From Clostridia bacterium (GTDB taxonomy: Bacteria; Bacillota; Clostridia; Christensenellales; CAG-138): 42,864 nucleotides of DNA. Under the pieces are notes generated by a model. It saw only the letters and a list, made by a program, of their open reading frames with translations. It was not told the origin of the DNA and did no database searches. Shown in pieces: positions 17,597 to 25,214 of the stretch; within the stretch, counting starts at the first letter, position 1, and the number at the start of each line of letters is the position of its first letter. Position numbers and translations under genes: made by a program. The stretch lies in the NCBI GenBank assembly GCA_017554455.1, contig JAFZIH010000046.1:1-42864 (forward strand). Direction: 5' to 3'.

Positions 17597-17900
17597 TGCT
17601 GTTTCTCCTATATGTTTTATTTATAGTTGTGGTGCGGGGTGCCTCCCCTCCCACTTAAAGCGCTTCGCTCTCGATCTGTTGAACACTGCGTGATTCAACA
17701 GACCGGTTTTGCAGTGTCGCCTATCACACTTCGTGTGACCGGGCGGCGACCCTGTAAGGTGTCAAATCCGCCGCACATGTCGCCGGATTTGACGGATTTT
17801 GCATCCGTTCTTCCTCCGTCTCGTTCGTGCGCGCGTTTACAACGCGCTTGCGTTTTTCGCCGAATCACAATATTTTTCGACAGACCGAAAACTTGTCGCT
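17597..17900 (-). other. 304-base structured gap between nusG and rplK
   Basis: No gene. Read leftward it holds: a TTTTCG/CGAAAA hairpin just after nusG (17873-17890 region); GCGCGTT/AACGCGC with triloop (17830-17847 region); the three-hairpin repeat element (17673-17793); AGCG/CGCT with triloop (17658-17670 region); a purine-rich GGGAGGGGAGG run; then the rplK SD. No convincing promoter was found, so it is probably transcribed as an intercistronic leader of rplK-rplA. Confidence 0.7.
17673..17793 (-). repeat. Three-hairpin repeat element, copy 1
   Basis: In leftward order: H1, AAATCCG paired with CGGATTT in a 10-pair stem (17761-17793); 9-base spacer; H2, CAGGGTCGCC with GGCGACACTG (17712-17754, one mismatch), holding an inner TCACAC/GTGTGA hairpin; 7-base spacer CAAAACC; H3, GGTCTGTTGAA with TTCAACAGATC around a 10-base loop (17673-17704). 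Copy 2 at 36528-36634 has the same stems, order and spacer lengths. H1 matches copy 2 at 27 of 29 positions. Confidence 0.8.
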
Positions 17901-18485
17901 TTAAATCTTTTGGACCTGAATGAAATCCAACTCGACCGGGGTCTCCCTGCCGAACATGGAAACAGACAGCTTGACCTTCTGCCGTTCGGGATCGATCTTG
18001 TCGACACGCCCGAGGAAGTTTTCGAGCGGGCCCGACACGACGCGCACCGTTTCGCCGACCTCGATGTTGAGCACGATCGGGATACGCTCGACGCCCATCG
18101 CCACGACCTCTTCATCCTTTAAGGGAACCGGCTTGCTTCCCGGACCGACAAAGCCCGTGACGCCGCGGGTGTTGCGGATGACGTACCATGCACGCGGGTT
18201 CATCACGAGATCGCGCGATACGCCGCCGCCCTGTTCTGCGGGACGTTCCTTCTCAACAACGTCTACGACCATCTTGACCATGACGTAGCCGGGATAGACC
18301 TTTCGGGTGACAGATTTGCGCTTTCCGTTCGGCAGGATCTCAATGGTTTCCTCCGTCGGATACATGACGTCCAGAATAATATCGGACAGTCCTGCATTGT
18401 CGACGGCCTTAATAAGGTCTTCCTTGACCTTGTTCTCATACCCGGAATAGGTATGGACCACGTACCATTTCGTTTCCTGACTCAT
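17901..18485 (-). CDS. nusG: Transcription termination/antitermination factor NusG
   Basis: 194 residues. Binds RNA polymerase to control pausing, Rho action and coupling to the ribosome. The NGN domain (1-130) starts KWYVVHTYSGYENKVKEDL and includes YPGYVMVKMVVD; WYVIRNTRGVTGFVGPGSKP closes it. The C-terminal KOW domain (about 137-194) has GETVRVVSGPLENFLGRVDK. A Glu/Gly-rich insertion (VEKERPAEQGGGVSRDLVMN) in the NGN domain is short and common in Firmicutes. Five bases after secE with only a weak SD, so translation probably depends on secE. Confidence 0.98.
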   Translation of the reverse strand: MSQETKWYVVHTYSGYENKVKEDLIKAVDNAGLSDIILDVMYPTEETIEILPNGKRKSVTRKVYPGYVMVKMVVDVVEKERPAEQGGGVSRDLVMNPRAWYVIRNTRGVTGFVGPGSKPVPLKDEEVVAMGVERIPIVLNIEVGETVRVVSGPLENFLGRVDKIDPERQKVKLSVSMFGRETPVELDFIQVQKI

Positions 18486-18490
18486 GGGCG

Positions 18491-19177
18491 TTACTCGTTA
18501 TTTTCCGTGCCTTCTTCCGCCGGCTCGACCGTTGCGGTCGTATCCTGCGTGCCGGTAAGCAGCGCCTTGACCGGCGTATAGAAGATCAGATCAAGGACAT
18601 AGATCAGAAGCGCGAACGCAAGAACGAACACCAGAACGACCGCAGTCGCCTTGACGAGCTCTTTCATGTTGAGCCAGGTGAGCTTCTTGACTTCGCCGGT
18701 CATTTCCTTGATGTAAACCTGCCAGCGAGACTTCATCGCAAAGATCGCCAGTACGATGATCGCAAGGATCAGAACCGTGTAGATCAGCGCGAACAGATGC
18801 GTCCCGATGTTGACCGCGAAGAAGATCAGCGGATACAGCGCAAAGATGATCGCCGCGATGCAGGTGCCCTGGAACGACTGATAGCTGTTCTTCACAAGGT
18901 ACATGATCCCGCCGATGACCAGCAGCGCGCTCGCGATCGCAAGCATGACGTACGCGACCGTCTGACCGCCCCAGTTCGGGTCGACCGTGCTCGCTTCGGC
19001 AGTTTCTTCCGCCGTTTCAACAGCGACTTCCTTCGCGTCGAACAGCTTCAGAAGCGAGGAACCGCTTGCCAGATCATACACCGTGACCGCAAGGGTGACG
19101 ATGCCGACAACCAGCAGCAAAATGACGAACAGACGCAGGGTCTTCGCCATATTGTCCTTTTCCACTACGTTTGCCAT
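18491..19177 (-). CDS. secE: Preprotein translocase subunit SecE with large N-terminal membrane extension
   Basis: 228 residues, whereas SecE in most Firmicutes is about 60-75 with one span. The SecE part is residues 154-207: VYIKEMTGEVKKLTWLNMKE (the conserved amphipathic helix) then the span AVVLVFVLAFALLIYVLDLI. Before it are four extra predicted spans: about 13-34, 73-95, 104-124 and 127-148, with an acidic outside loop (45-70, VAVETAEETAEASTVDP). No known domain recognised in the extension. Position between rpmG and nusG and the intact SecE signature fix the identity. The start at 19177 has GGGAG eight bases upstream. Confidence 0.93.
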   Translation of the reverse strand: MANVVEKDNMAKTLRLFVILLLVVGIVTLAVTVYDLASGSSLLKLFDAKEVAVETAEETAEASTVDPNWGGQTVAYVMLAIASALLVIGGIMYLVKNSYQSFQGTCIAAIIFALYPLIFFAVNIGTHLFALIYTVLILAIIVLAIFAMKSRWQVYIKEMTGEVKKLTWLNMKELVKATAVVLVFVLAFALLIYVLDLIFYTPVKALLTGTQDTTATVEPAEEGTENNE

Positions 19178-19189
19178 GATATTCTCCCG

Positions 19190-19339
19190 TTATTTGGACT
19201 CTCTGTGCAGGGTGTGCTTGCGGCAGAAACGGCAGTACTTGTTGAACTCAAGACGATCGGGATCGTTCTTCTTGTTCTTGAACGTATTGTAATTTCTCTG
19301 CTTGCATTCGGTGCAGGCCAAGGTAATCTTTACGCGCAT
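19190..19339 (-). CDS. rpmG: 50S ribosomal protein L33
   Basis: 49 residues: starts [20 protein letters not shown] and ends in [14 protein letters not shown]. The four cysteines in two CxxC pairs make it the zinc-binding (C+) type. AGGAGGAG lies about nine bases before the ATG at 19339; the gene ends 12 bases before secE. First gene of the rpmG-secE-nusG-rplK-rplA operon; the tRNA-Trp gene often found here in Firmicutes is absent. Confidence 0.96.
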   Translation of the reverse strand: MRVKITLACTECKQRNYNTFKNKKNDPDRLEFNKYCRFCRKHTLHRESK

Positions 19340-19368
19340 TATAATGCTCCTCCTAAAATTGATCCATC

Positions 19369-19391
19369 AAAAACGAGCCCCCAACGGGGGC
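19369..19391 (-). promoter_or_regulatory. Terminator-like hairpin in the rpmG leader
   Basis: GCCCCC (19377-19382), AAC loop, GGGGGC (19386-19391); leftward the stem is followed by TCG and TTTTT (19369-19373). It lies between the promoter (19401-19429) and the rpmG SD, within about 15 bases of the expected start, so it could attenuate the operon. Alternatively it is the terminator of the upstream Na/Pi gene, placed after rpmG's promoter. Confidence 0.6.
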
Positions 19392-19400
19392 ACCTTGAAT

Positions 19401-19429
19401 AAGTTACCACAACGGGTTCCGTTTGTCAA
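19401..19429 (-). promoter_or_regulatory. Promoter of rpmG-secE-nusG-rplK-rplA operon
   Basis: Minus strand TTGACA (19424-19429), 17-base spacer, TAACTT (19401-19406). Confidence 0.85.
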
Positions 19430-19511
19430 CGAAAAAATTTGATTTCCGCACGATTTTTTTGAGAATGTCGGCATTTTTGCGGTCTGTGGTCCGTTTTCGT
19501 CCCAACGGGTC

Positions 19512-21413
19512 TCATGACGGCTGCCGCTCTGCGATCCCATCCTTCTGCGGCGCGGGATCTGCGGCTTCTTCTTTCTTTTCTTCTTTCTCCTCCGGCTTCG
19601 GTTCCGTCGCTTGTTCGGCGTCCGGTCTTGTCAGCAGCGCGAAATACCGCTGATACACACGCTTGTATGCCGTATCGAATCCCTCATCGCCGCCGGAATG
19701 GAGCTGTTCAAAATGGAGATGCTCATGGTCGGCAAGTTCGGGATGCACGCGAACCAGCGTCGCGATACCGACGTTGGAGCACACGTCGCCGATCCGGTGG
19801 TATTCCACCAGAAGATCCGAAAAGGTCGTATCGGCATAGGCGTTGCACTCGCCCGTGCTCATGCGCTTCAGATGATTGCGTTTTAAGACGGTGATAAGAT
19901 CCGCCGACACCTGTACGAGCGGTTCGATCCGTACCGCTGCTTCGAGGTCGCGCTTTTTGAAGGTCTGTTCCGTCTCGTCCAGGATCTGCAGCAGCGCCGT
20001 CTCAACAACCGTGAGCTCCGACATGGCTTTGGCGGAAAAATGCGTGCCGTTCTTTTCCATGGACTGCGCAAGCCGCGCGATATTCACTGCGTGATCTCCG
20101 AGCCGTTCGAACTCCGACGCTACCTTATAATATTGATTCAGGATCGCGACATGGTTTTCGATCTGCAGATGCGGAAGGAAGCTGACCATGTATTTGCTCA
20201 GCTCGTCGGTCATGCGGTCGATCTCGTCCTCTTCCGAAAGGATCGCCTTATGAACAGCCGGATCGTATTTTTTCAGAAGTCCGAAGGACTTTTCGATGTT
20301 CGCGCGCGAAGCGGCAAAGGTCGTCAGAAGCGTCTTGTAGCAGCTTTGCAGCGCGAGCGCCGGGGTATTGAAAAAAACCGGATTCAGACCGTCGGTGACG
20401 TCCTTGTACTTCCCTGCTTTAGCGGGTTTTTCCCTGACCAGCTTTGTCCCGAACTTCTCGAACAGTCCCGTCATCGGCAGCAGCGCAAGGGCGCAGCCGA
20501 GGTTGAAGATCGTATTGGTATTTGCGATCATGCCTGAGTTGGCAGTTTTATCCCACAGCTTTTCCAAGAGTCCGACCTTATGCACGATCGTCACGACGAG
20601 CAGAACGAGGATCGACTTGCTGAGGTTATAGAGGATATTGACGACGCCGACGCGGCGCGCCTCCGCCTTTGAGCCGATGGAGATGACGATAGCGGTGGTC
20701 ACGCAGTCGCCGAGATAGACGCCGACGATGACCGAATAGATCGACTTGAACATCAGCTTGCCGGATTGGGAAAACGCCTGAAGAATACCGATGGTCGCCG
20801 AGGAGCTCTGCAGCGTGAACGCGACGCCTGCGCCGGTGACGTAGCCGAGAAACGGATTGTCCCCGAGCCGTGAAAAGAGCGTTTCAAAGACGCCGGATTC
20901 CGAAAGCGTATTGACCGCGCCGGTCATATTGAGAAGACCCGAGAACAGGATGCCGAAGCCGATCGCGATATTGCCGACGGAACGGGCGTTTTTGAAGAAG
21001 CTTGTCATGATCAGCACGATGCCGATGATCAGCGCGATCGGCGCGAGCGTAGACGGCTGAAAAAAGCGCAGTACGGACGAGCCGGAGGAATCGATATCCA
21101 GAAGGCGAATGATCTGACCGGTGACCGTAGTGCCGACGTTTGCGCCGATGATGATGCCGAGCGACTGATGCAGCGTCAGAATACCGGCGCCGACAAGACC
21201 GGCGGTGATCACGATCGTTGCCGTGGACGACTGAATGAGCGCGGTTACCAGAACGCCGAGCACGAAAGCCGTGAGCGGATTGTCCGTTACCTTGCTCATC
21301 GCTTTTTTCAGCGTGCCGGAAGAATTCTCTTTCAGGGAATCGCCCATAAGCCGCATGCCGTACAGGAACATGGCAAGCCCGCCCAGAAGAGATATCACAT
21401 GAAAAACATCCAT
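19512..21413 (-). CDS. Na/Pi-cotransporter family protein with PhoU-like C-terminal domain
   Basis: 633 residues. Residues 1-320 form the duplicated NptA/PNaS membrane domain, with both hallmark motifs: ALIQSSTATIVITAG in the first half and FTLQSSSATIGILQAF in the second. Residues about 350-560 are a helical PhoU-like domain (EFERLGDHAVNIARLAQSME; EYHRIGDVCSNVGIATLV). The C-terminal 50 residues are a Glu/Lys/Pro-rich low-complexity tail (EKEEKKEEAADPAPQKD). Likely imports phosphate with sodium or modulates phosphate signalling; c-di-AMP or other control is not visible. Divergent from a second family member at 21646. GAGGG four bases before ATG. Confidence 0.94.
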   Translation of the reverse strand: MDVFHVISLLGGLAMFLYGMRLMGDSLKENSSGTLKKAMSKVTDNPLTAFVLGVLVTALIQSSTATIVITAGLVGAGILTLHQSLGIIIGANVGTTVTGQIIRLLDIDSSGSSVLRFFQPSTLAPIALIIGIVLIMTSFFKNARSVGNIAIGFGILFSGLLNMTGAVNTLSESGVFETLFSRLGDNPFLGYVTGAGVAFTLQSSSATIGILQAFSQSGKLMFKSIYSVIVGVYLGDCVTTAIVISIGSKAEARRVGVVNILYNLSKSILVLLVVTIVHKVGLLEKLWDKTANSGMIANTNTIFNLGCALALLPMTGLFEKFGTKLVREKPAKAGKYKDVTDGLNPVFFNTPALALQSCYKTLLTTFAASRANIEKSFGLLKKYDPAVHKAILSEEDEIDRMTDELSKYMVSFLPHLQIENHVAILNQYYKVASEFERLGDHAVNIARLAQSMEKNGTHFSAKAMSELTVVETALLQILDETEQTFKKRDLEAAVRIEPLVQVSADLITVLKRNHLKRMSTGECNAYADTTFSDLLVEYHRIGDVCSNVGIATLVRVHPELADHEHLHFEQLHSGGDEGFDTAYKRVYQRYFALLTRPDAEQATEPKPEEKEEKKEEAADPAPQKDGIAERQPS

Positions 21414-21452
21414 TTTACCCTCGTCCGTTTAAACAGTAGGAATCTGATTACG

Positions 21453-21482
21453 ATAGTACCATGCTGCATGCGTTCTCGTCAA
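21453..21482 (-). promoter_or_regulatory. Promoter of leftward Na/Pi gene
   Basis: Minus strand TTGACG (21477-21482), 18-base spacer, TACTAT (21453-21458). Confidence 0.75.
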
Positions 21483-21583
21483 GTTTTCGTTCATTGCCGC
21501 CGACAGAACCGGCACGGCACGCTCTGCATATCCGCAGACCGGCGATTTATGCGATTTTTACGTAAATTGTGTGCGTTCGACGG

Positions 21584-21612
21584 TTGAAAACGCGTTCCGT
21601 TTCTGTTACGAT
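21584..21612 (+). promoter_or_regulatory. Promoter of rightward Na/Pi gene
   Basis: TTGAAA (21584-21589), 17-base spacer, TACGAT (21607-21612). Confidence 0.7.
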
Positions 21613-21645
21613 ATAAATAAGGAAAAAATGGGGAGGTTCCGGTTT

Positions 21646-23280
21646 ATGACCATAGAAAACTGGCTCGGGATCATCGGCGGTATCGCCATATTCCTGTTCG
21701 GTATCAAGATCATGGGTAACGGCATCGAGCGGCTGGCAGGCGCAAAGCTTAAGTCGATCCTGGAAAAGCTGACGACTAACCGTTTCCTCGGTTTGTTGGT
21801 CGGTACCGTGATCACCGGTATCATTCAAAGCTCGAACGCCGTCTCCGTCATGACCGTCGGTTTTGTCAACGCGGGGCTGATGCCGCTTGAAAACGCGGTC
21901 GGCGTCATCATGGGCGCGAACGTCGGTACCACGATCACCGGTCAGCTCATCGCGTTCAACATCGACACCTACGCGCCGATCATCGCGTTTGCCGGCGTTA
22001 TGGCGATGACGTTTCTGAAAAAGCGTCCGTGGAACGATATCCTGTACGCGCTGACCGGTCTCGGACTTCTGTTCATGGGCATGATGCTGATGAAGGAGCA
22101 CATGAAGGCGCTCGGCAACGAGCCGTGGTTTCAGAACCTGATCGGAAATCTCACGAACCCGCTCCTTGCGGTGCTTGTCGGCACGATCATGACGATGCTT
22201 CTGCAGAGCGTGTCCGCGTCGGTCGGCGTTCTGCAGGCGATGGCGATGTCCGGTGCTCTGGGCACGCATCCGCTTACGATCGCCGTGTACCTGATCTGCG
22301 GACAGAACATCGGCTGCACGACGGTTTCGATCCTCGCTTCCGTCGGCGGCACGAAGGACGCGAAGCGCACCGCCTGCATCCACGTGCTGTTCAACGTGTT
22401 TGCATGTCTCATCTGCATCCTGCTGCTGCAGCTTTTCCCCGGCGTGCTGACCCTGATCGAGCGGATCTCCGGCACGGTCAACGGCGGTCCGAACTACGCG
22501 CAGCAGCTCGCGAACGCGAACACGTTCCTGAAGATCGCAGCGACGGTCATCATGTTCCCGCTCTCGTCGCTTCTCATCAAGCTCTCACGCCTGATCATTC
22601 GCGGCGAAGATAAGCTCGAGGGACGCCGGCTTCTGCATATCGTCGGCGGCAAGGACTTCGGTTCCTCCGTAACGGCTGTTGCATCCGTTGAGAAAGAAAC
22701 CGAGCGTATGTACAGTATCGCGCATGAAAACCTGCAGAAGACCTATGCTGCGATGACCGCGCCCCGGAAGGGCGATCTTGACGGCATCGGCGAAAACGAG
22801 GAGACGCTCGACTGGCTGAACTCCGAGATCTCGAAGTACCTCGTGGAGATCAACCGCAACGGTCTCGGCGAAGCCGACGCGCGTTCCGTCGACCGCATGC
22901 ACCACGTGATCGTCGACTACGAGCGTATCGGCGACCATGTGAATAACATCGCGGGCTATATCCAGCACATGCGTGAAAAGAAGATCAGCTTCTCCGAAGC
23001 GGCCATGGACGAGATCGCGCCGCTGTTCCTCAAGGTGCTGAACATCGTCGGAGACGCGCACACCTGCATGCTGAATCCGAAGGCAGTACCGCTTTCGGAC
23101 ATTGCCAGACGCGAGCAGGAGGTCGACGATCTCGTCGATCTGTACGAGAACAACCACATCAAACGTCTGTCCGAGGGCAAATGCTCGGCGGAGATCGGCA
23201 TGCTGTACGTCGAAGCGCTCACCGACCTCGAACGTATCTCCGACCACGCGCTGAACATCGCCGAAGCCGGACAGGCATAA
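21646..23280 (+). CDS. Na/Pi-cotransporter family protein with PhoU-like domain, second paralogue
   Basis: 544 residues from the ATG at 21646 (GGGGAGG upstream); earlier in-frame starts lack a good SD. Same architecture as its divergent neighbour: membrane domain 1-325, PhoU-like helices from about 360 (IVDYERIGDHVNNIAGYIQ; LTDLERISDHALNIAEAG). The first motif is GIIQSSNAVSVMTVG (QSS at 61-63). In the second motif the usual QSSSA is QSVSAS (187-192), so one of the two symmetric substrate/ion-binding serine pairs is altered. The acidic tail of the neighbour is absent. The pair may divide phosphate import and a modified role; inferred. Confidence 0.93.
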   Translation: MTIENWLGIIGGIAIFLFGIKIMGNGIERLAGAKLKSILEKLTTNRFLGLLVGTVITGIIQSSNAVSVMTVGFVNAGLMPLENAVGVIMGANVGTTITGQLIAFNIDTYAPIIAFAGVMAMTFLKKRPWNDILYALTGLGLLFMGMMLMKEHMKALGNEPWFQNLIGNLTNPLLAVLVGTIMTMLLQSVSASVGVLQAMAMSGALGTHPLTIAVYLICGQNIGCTTVSILASVGGTKDAKRTACIHVLFNVFACLICILLLQLFPGVLTLIERISGTVNGGPNYAQQLANANTFLKIAATVIMFPLSSLLIKLSRLIIRGEDKLEGRRLLHIVGGKDFGSSVTAVASVEKETERMYSIAHENLQKTYAAMTAPRKGDLDGIGENEETLDWLNSEISKYLVEINRNGLGEADARSVDRMHHVIVDYERIGDHVNNIAGYIQHMREKKISFSEAAMDEIAPLFLKVLNIVGDAHTCMLNPKAVPLSDIARREQEVDDLVDLYENNHIKRLSEGKCSAEIGMLYVEALTDLERISDHALNIAEAGQA

Positions 23281-23299
23281 AAAATCCCCTTTCGGGGGA
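23279..23299 (-). terminator. Terminator of APH-like kinase gene
   Basis: Leftward CCCC, GAAA loop, GGGG-A, then TTTTTT overlapping the stop of the convergent Na/Pi gene. Short stem but a clean U-tract. Confidence 0.5.
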
Positions 23300-23315
23300 A
23301 ACGAAAACGATCGGT

Positions 23316-24398
23316 TCAGACGAAAAGCTGCGTCGGCTCCAGATCCGCGATCATTTCCAGAAGAGCAAGCGTGCTTTCACGGCACGCTTCTTTTTTGACC
23401 CGGTCCGAAAAGGCGCACGCGTAAGGGTACTGCGAAGCAAGCGCGATCCACGCGTAGTACGGCAGCACCGACCGCTCCTCCTCCGTCGCATGATACTCCG
23501 AAAGCATCATCCGCGCGTTGCGCCGATAATTTTCGAGCGCGGTTTCGAGCGTTTGCGCCACATCGACCGGACGGTCGTGAAAGACGTCCAGATCAAAATC
23601 CGCGTTGTTCGCGATCAGATTCACGCAAACGTCCGTCCCCGCCAGATTGAAATCGATCAGCCCCGCGACGCGGTCTTTGTCGACGAGCACGTTGGAAAGG
23701 TTCTCGTCCCCCTGGGTCACACAGCGCGGCAACGCTTTATAAACGGAAAGCAGATGCGCGCGGATCGAATCATTTTTGCGTTCGAGCTTTGCTGCAAGCG
23801 CTTCTTCCCCGATCCCTCGGAGCGTTTTCAGGATCGTATCCGTGTTCTGCTGCTTTTCATCGATCCCGAGCGGAACATCGAACGGACATAACTCAAACAA
23901 GCTGTACATTCCCATCGTCGGGATCAGGTCGACACCTTTATACCGCTCCATAAACCGTGCGATGGAGCGGACGACTTCCGAACGCAGCGCGTCTTTCTCC
24001 TTCTCCCCGCTCTCTTCGCCGAGGGGAAGGTCGATATATTCGGAAAGATAGACGGCAAGCGCGTTCCACGACCGGAAGAACCGACCGCCTTTCGCTTTCA
24101 GAAAGGCAGGACACCGGAATCCGAATTCCCGATACCGGCCGATCAGGCGGTTCAGATCCTCCATGCGCGATTCCGTCATCTCCGGCGCGTTGCAGAAGCG
24201 GAGCACGTATTTACGGTCGATCACATAATTCCATCGTATATCGTCCGCGCCGTGCGAGCTGTCCAAAAGACCGATCGTATGCGGCTTCGAAATACCGTAC
24301 GCCAAAAGCAGCGCAGCGACGTCTTCCGCATTCGGACGCGCCATTGTTTTTGTACAGTCTTTGACGGTGTTGATCTCTGTAATGCCAGGGTATTCCAT
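23316..24398 (-). CDS. Aminoglycoside-phosphotransferase/choline-kinase fold protein
   Basis: 360 residues from the ATG at 24398 (MEYPGITEIN). The catalytic loop reads VTQGDENLSNVL (Asp231 as base, Asn236), with Gln instead of the usual His before Gly-Asp, and the metal loop reads GLIDFNLAGTD (Asp249). The N-lobe has NYVIDRKYVLRFCNAPEM with the presumed ATP Lys/Arg. This fold phosphorylates small hydroxyl compounds (antibiotics, choline, sugars, homoserine); the substrate is unknown. The start is uncertain: no SD is seen before 24398, which lies 10 bases after the stop of the upstream membrane protein, so coupling is likely; a TTG at 24452 would overlap that gene. Confidence 0.85.
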   Translation of the reverse strand: MEYPGITEINTVKDCTKTMARPNAEDVAALLLAYGISKPHTIGLLDSSHGADDIRWNYVIDRKYVLRFCNAPEMTESRMEDLNRLIGRYREFGFRCPAFLKAKGGRFFRSWNALAVYLSEYIDLPLGEESGEKEKDALRSEVVRSIARFMERYKGVDLIPTMGMYSLFELCPFDVPLGIDEKQQNTDTILKTLRGIGEEALAAKLERKNDSIRAHLLSVYKALPRCVTQGDENLSNVLVDKDRVAGLIDFNLAGTDVCVNLIANNADFDLDVFHDRPVDVAQTLETALENYRRNARMMLSEYHATEEERSVLPYYAWIALASQYPYACAFSDRVKKEACRESTLALLEMIADLEPTQLFV

Positions 24399-24408
24399 AC
24401 GCTGCTGC

Positions 24409-24849
24409 TTATGAATTCCGATCCTTGCCTCTGATCCCGAAAACCGCCGCAATGATCAAAAGAACAATGGCGCACCAGAACCCGATCCCGATCCTGGTCC
24501 CGTCAAGCACGAACAGATCGGCAAAACCGAATTGCTGCACGTAGTTCCACGTAACGACCGCCCAAAGCGTTATACCGGCGAGCGCGGAAATCAAATACGG
24601 TATCTGTTTTCCGATCAGAGCGGTGATAAAAAGTGAAAGACTCGGAACGAAGATCGCCAGCGTCAGGGAAACCAGCCAGTATTCCAGAGGGTTTGGTATC
24701 TGAACAAGCATATACATTGCATTATAAAAACCGAGTGTTGTCCCGGTCTCCGACATCGCCCAACTCGGCGCAGCGCAGATTGGCAGAAACAGCGCATTGA
24801 ATAACAAAAGGATCGAAACGATCAGATATACCATACGACTGTTTTTCAT
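24409..24849 (-). CDS. Four-span membrane protein of unknown function, 146 residues
   Basis: ATG at 24849 with GGAGG seven bases upstream. Spans: VYLIVSILLLFNALFLPIC, EYWLVSLTLAIFVPSLSLFI, YLISALAGITLWAVVTW and IGFWCAIVLLIIAAVFGI. The outside loop after span one (APSWAMSETGTTLGF) is short. No domain recognised. Forms a two-gene unit with the APH-like kinase behind a good promoter. Confidence 0.82.
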   Translation of the reverse strand: MKNSRMVYLIVSILLLFNALFLPICAAPSWAMSETGTTLGFYNAMYMLVQIPNPLEYWLVSLTLAIFVPSLSLFITALIGKQIPYLISALAGITLWAVVTWNYVQQFGFADLFVLDGTRIGIGFWCAIVLLIIAAVFGIRGKDRNS

Positions 24850-24910
24850 ACAATATCCTCCGAAAAAGGTCGTGTCCGGATTGATTGAAAACCGGGCTGC
24901 CGCTGAAAAA

Positions 24911-24939
24911 AGAATAACACAACCATCCATTCATGTCAA
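24911..24939 (-). promoter_or_regulatory. Promoter of membrane protein/APH-like kinase unit
   Basis: Minus strand TTGACA (24934-24939), 17-base spacer, TATTCT (24911-24916). The -35 lies six bases past the U-tract of the opp terminator. Confidence 0.8.
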
Positions 24940-24945
24940 ACGATC

Positions 24946-24980
24946 AAAAAAAGAAAGCATCTCCTTTCAGAGATGCTTTC
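24946..24980 (-). terminator. Terminator of the opp operon
   Basis: GAAAGCATCTC (24953-24963), loop CTTTCA, GAGATGCTTTC (24970-24980); leftward it ends in seven Us. Confidence 0.92.
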
Positions 24981-24989
24981 TTTGTGTTC

Positions 24990-25214
24990 TTATCGGAATG
25001 CACCAAACAGCCATGCCGCAAGCAATGCCATGCCTGCAATAATCAACACCACCGGGATCAAAATGATACCGTACCCGGTCAGCGTCAACAGCAGATACTC
25101 GGAAAAACCGACCTTCTCGGGTTTTTCCTCGTTCTCCGACGCCGTCGTTTCTTGGCAGCGGTCTTGATCCGTCAATGCATTCTCTTTCTTTTCCTTACTT
25201 CTCGGATTCTTCAT
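24990..25214 (-). CDS. Small single-span membrane protein at the end of the opp operon, 74 residues
   Basis: Overlaps the last 20 bases of oppF and ends 10 bases before the operon terminator. A charged N-terminus (MKNPRSKEKKENALTDQDRC, residues 1-37) precedes YLLLTLTGYGIILIPVVLII AGMALLAAWLFGAF, a long hydrophobic stretch that could be one or two spans. The SD is weak, so translation probably depends on oppF termination. Not recognised; the operon position suggests an accessory subunit of the transporter. The frame is open up to 25307, but that would overlap oppF further. Confidence 0.62.
   Translation of the reverse strand: MKNPRSKEKKENALTDQDRCQETTASENEEKPEKVGFSEYLLLTLTGYGIILIPVVLIIAGMALLAAWLFGAFR

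Noticed and set aside
17597..17672. Separate promoter for rplK-rplA
   Set aside because: TATAAA-like sequence occurs near 17625 but no -35 lies at a proper distance; co-transcription with nusG is more likely.
19178..19200. tRNA-Trp between rpmG and secE, as in many Firmicutes
   Set aside because: Only 12 bases separate the two genes.
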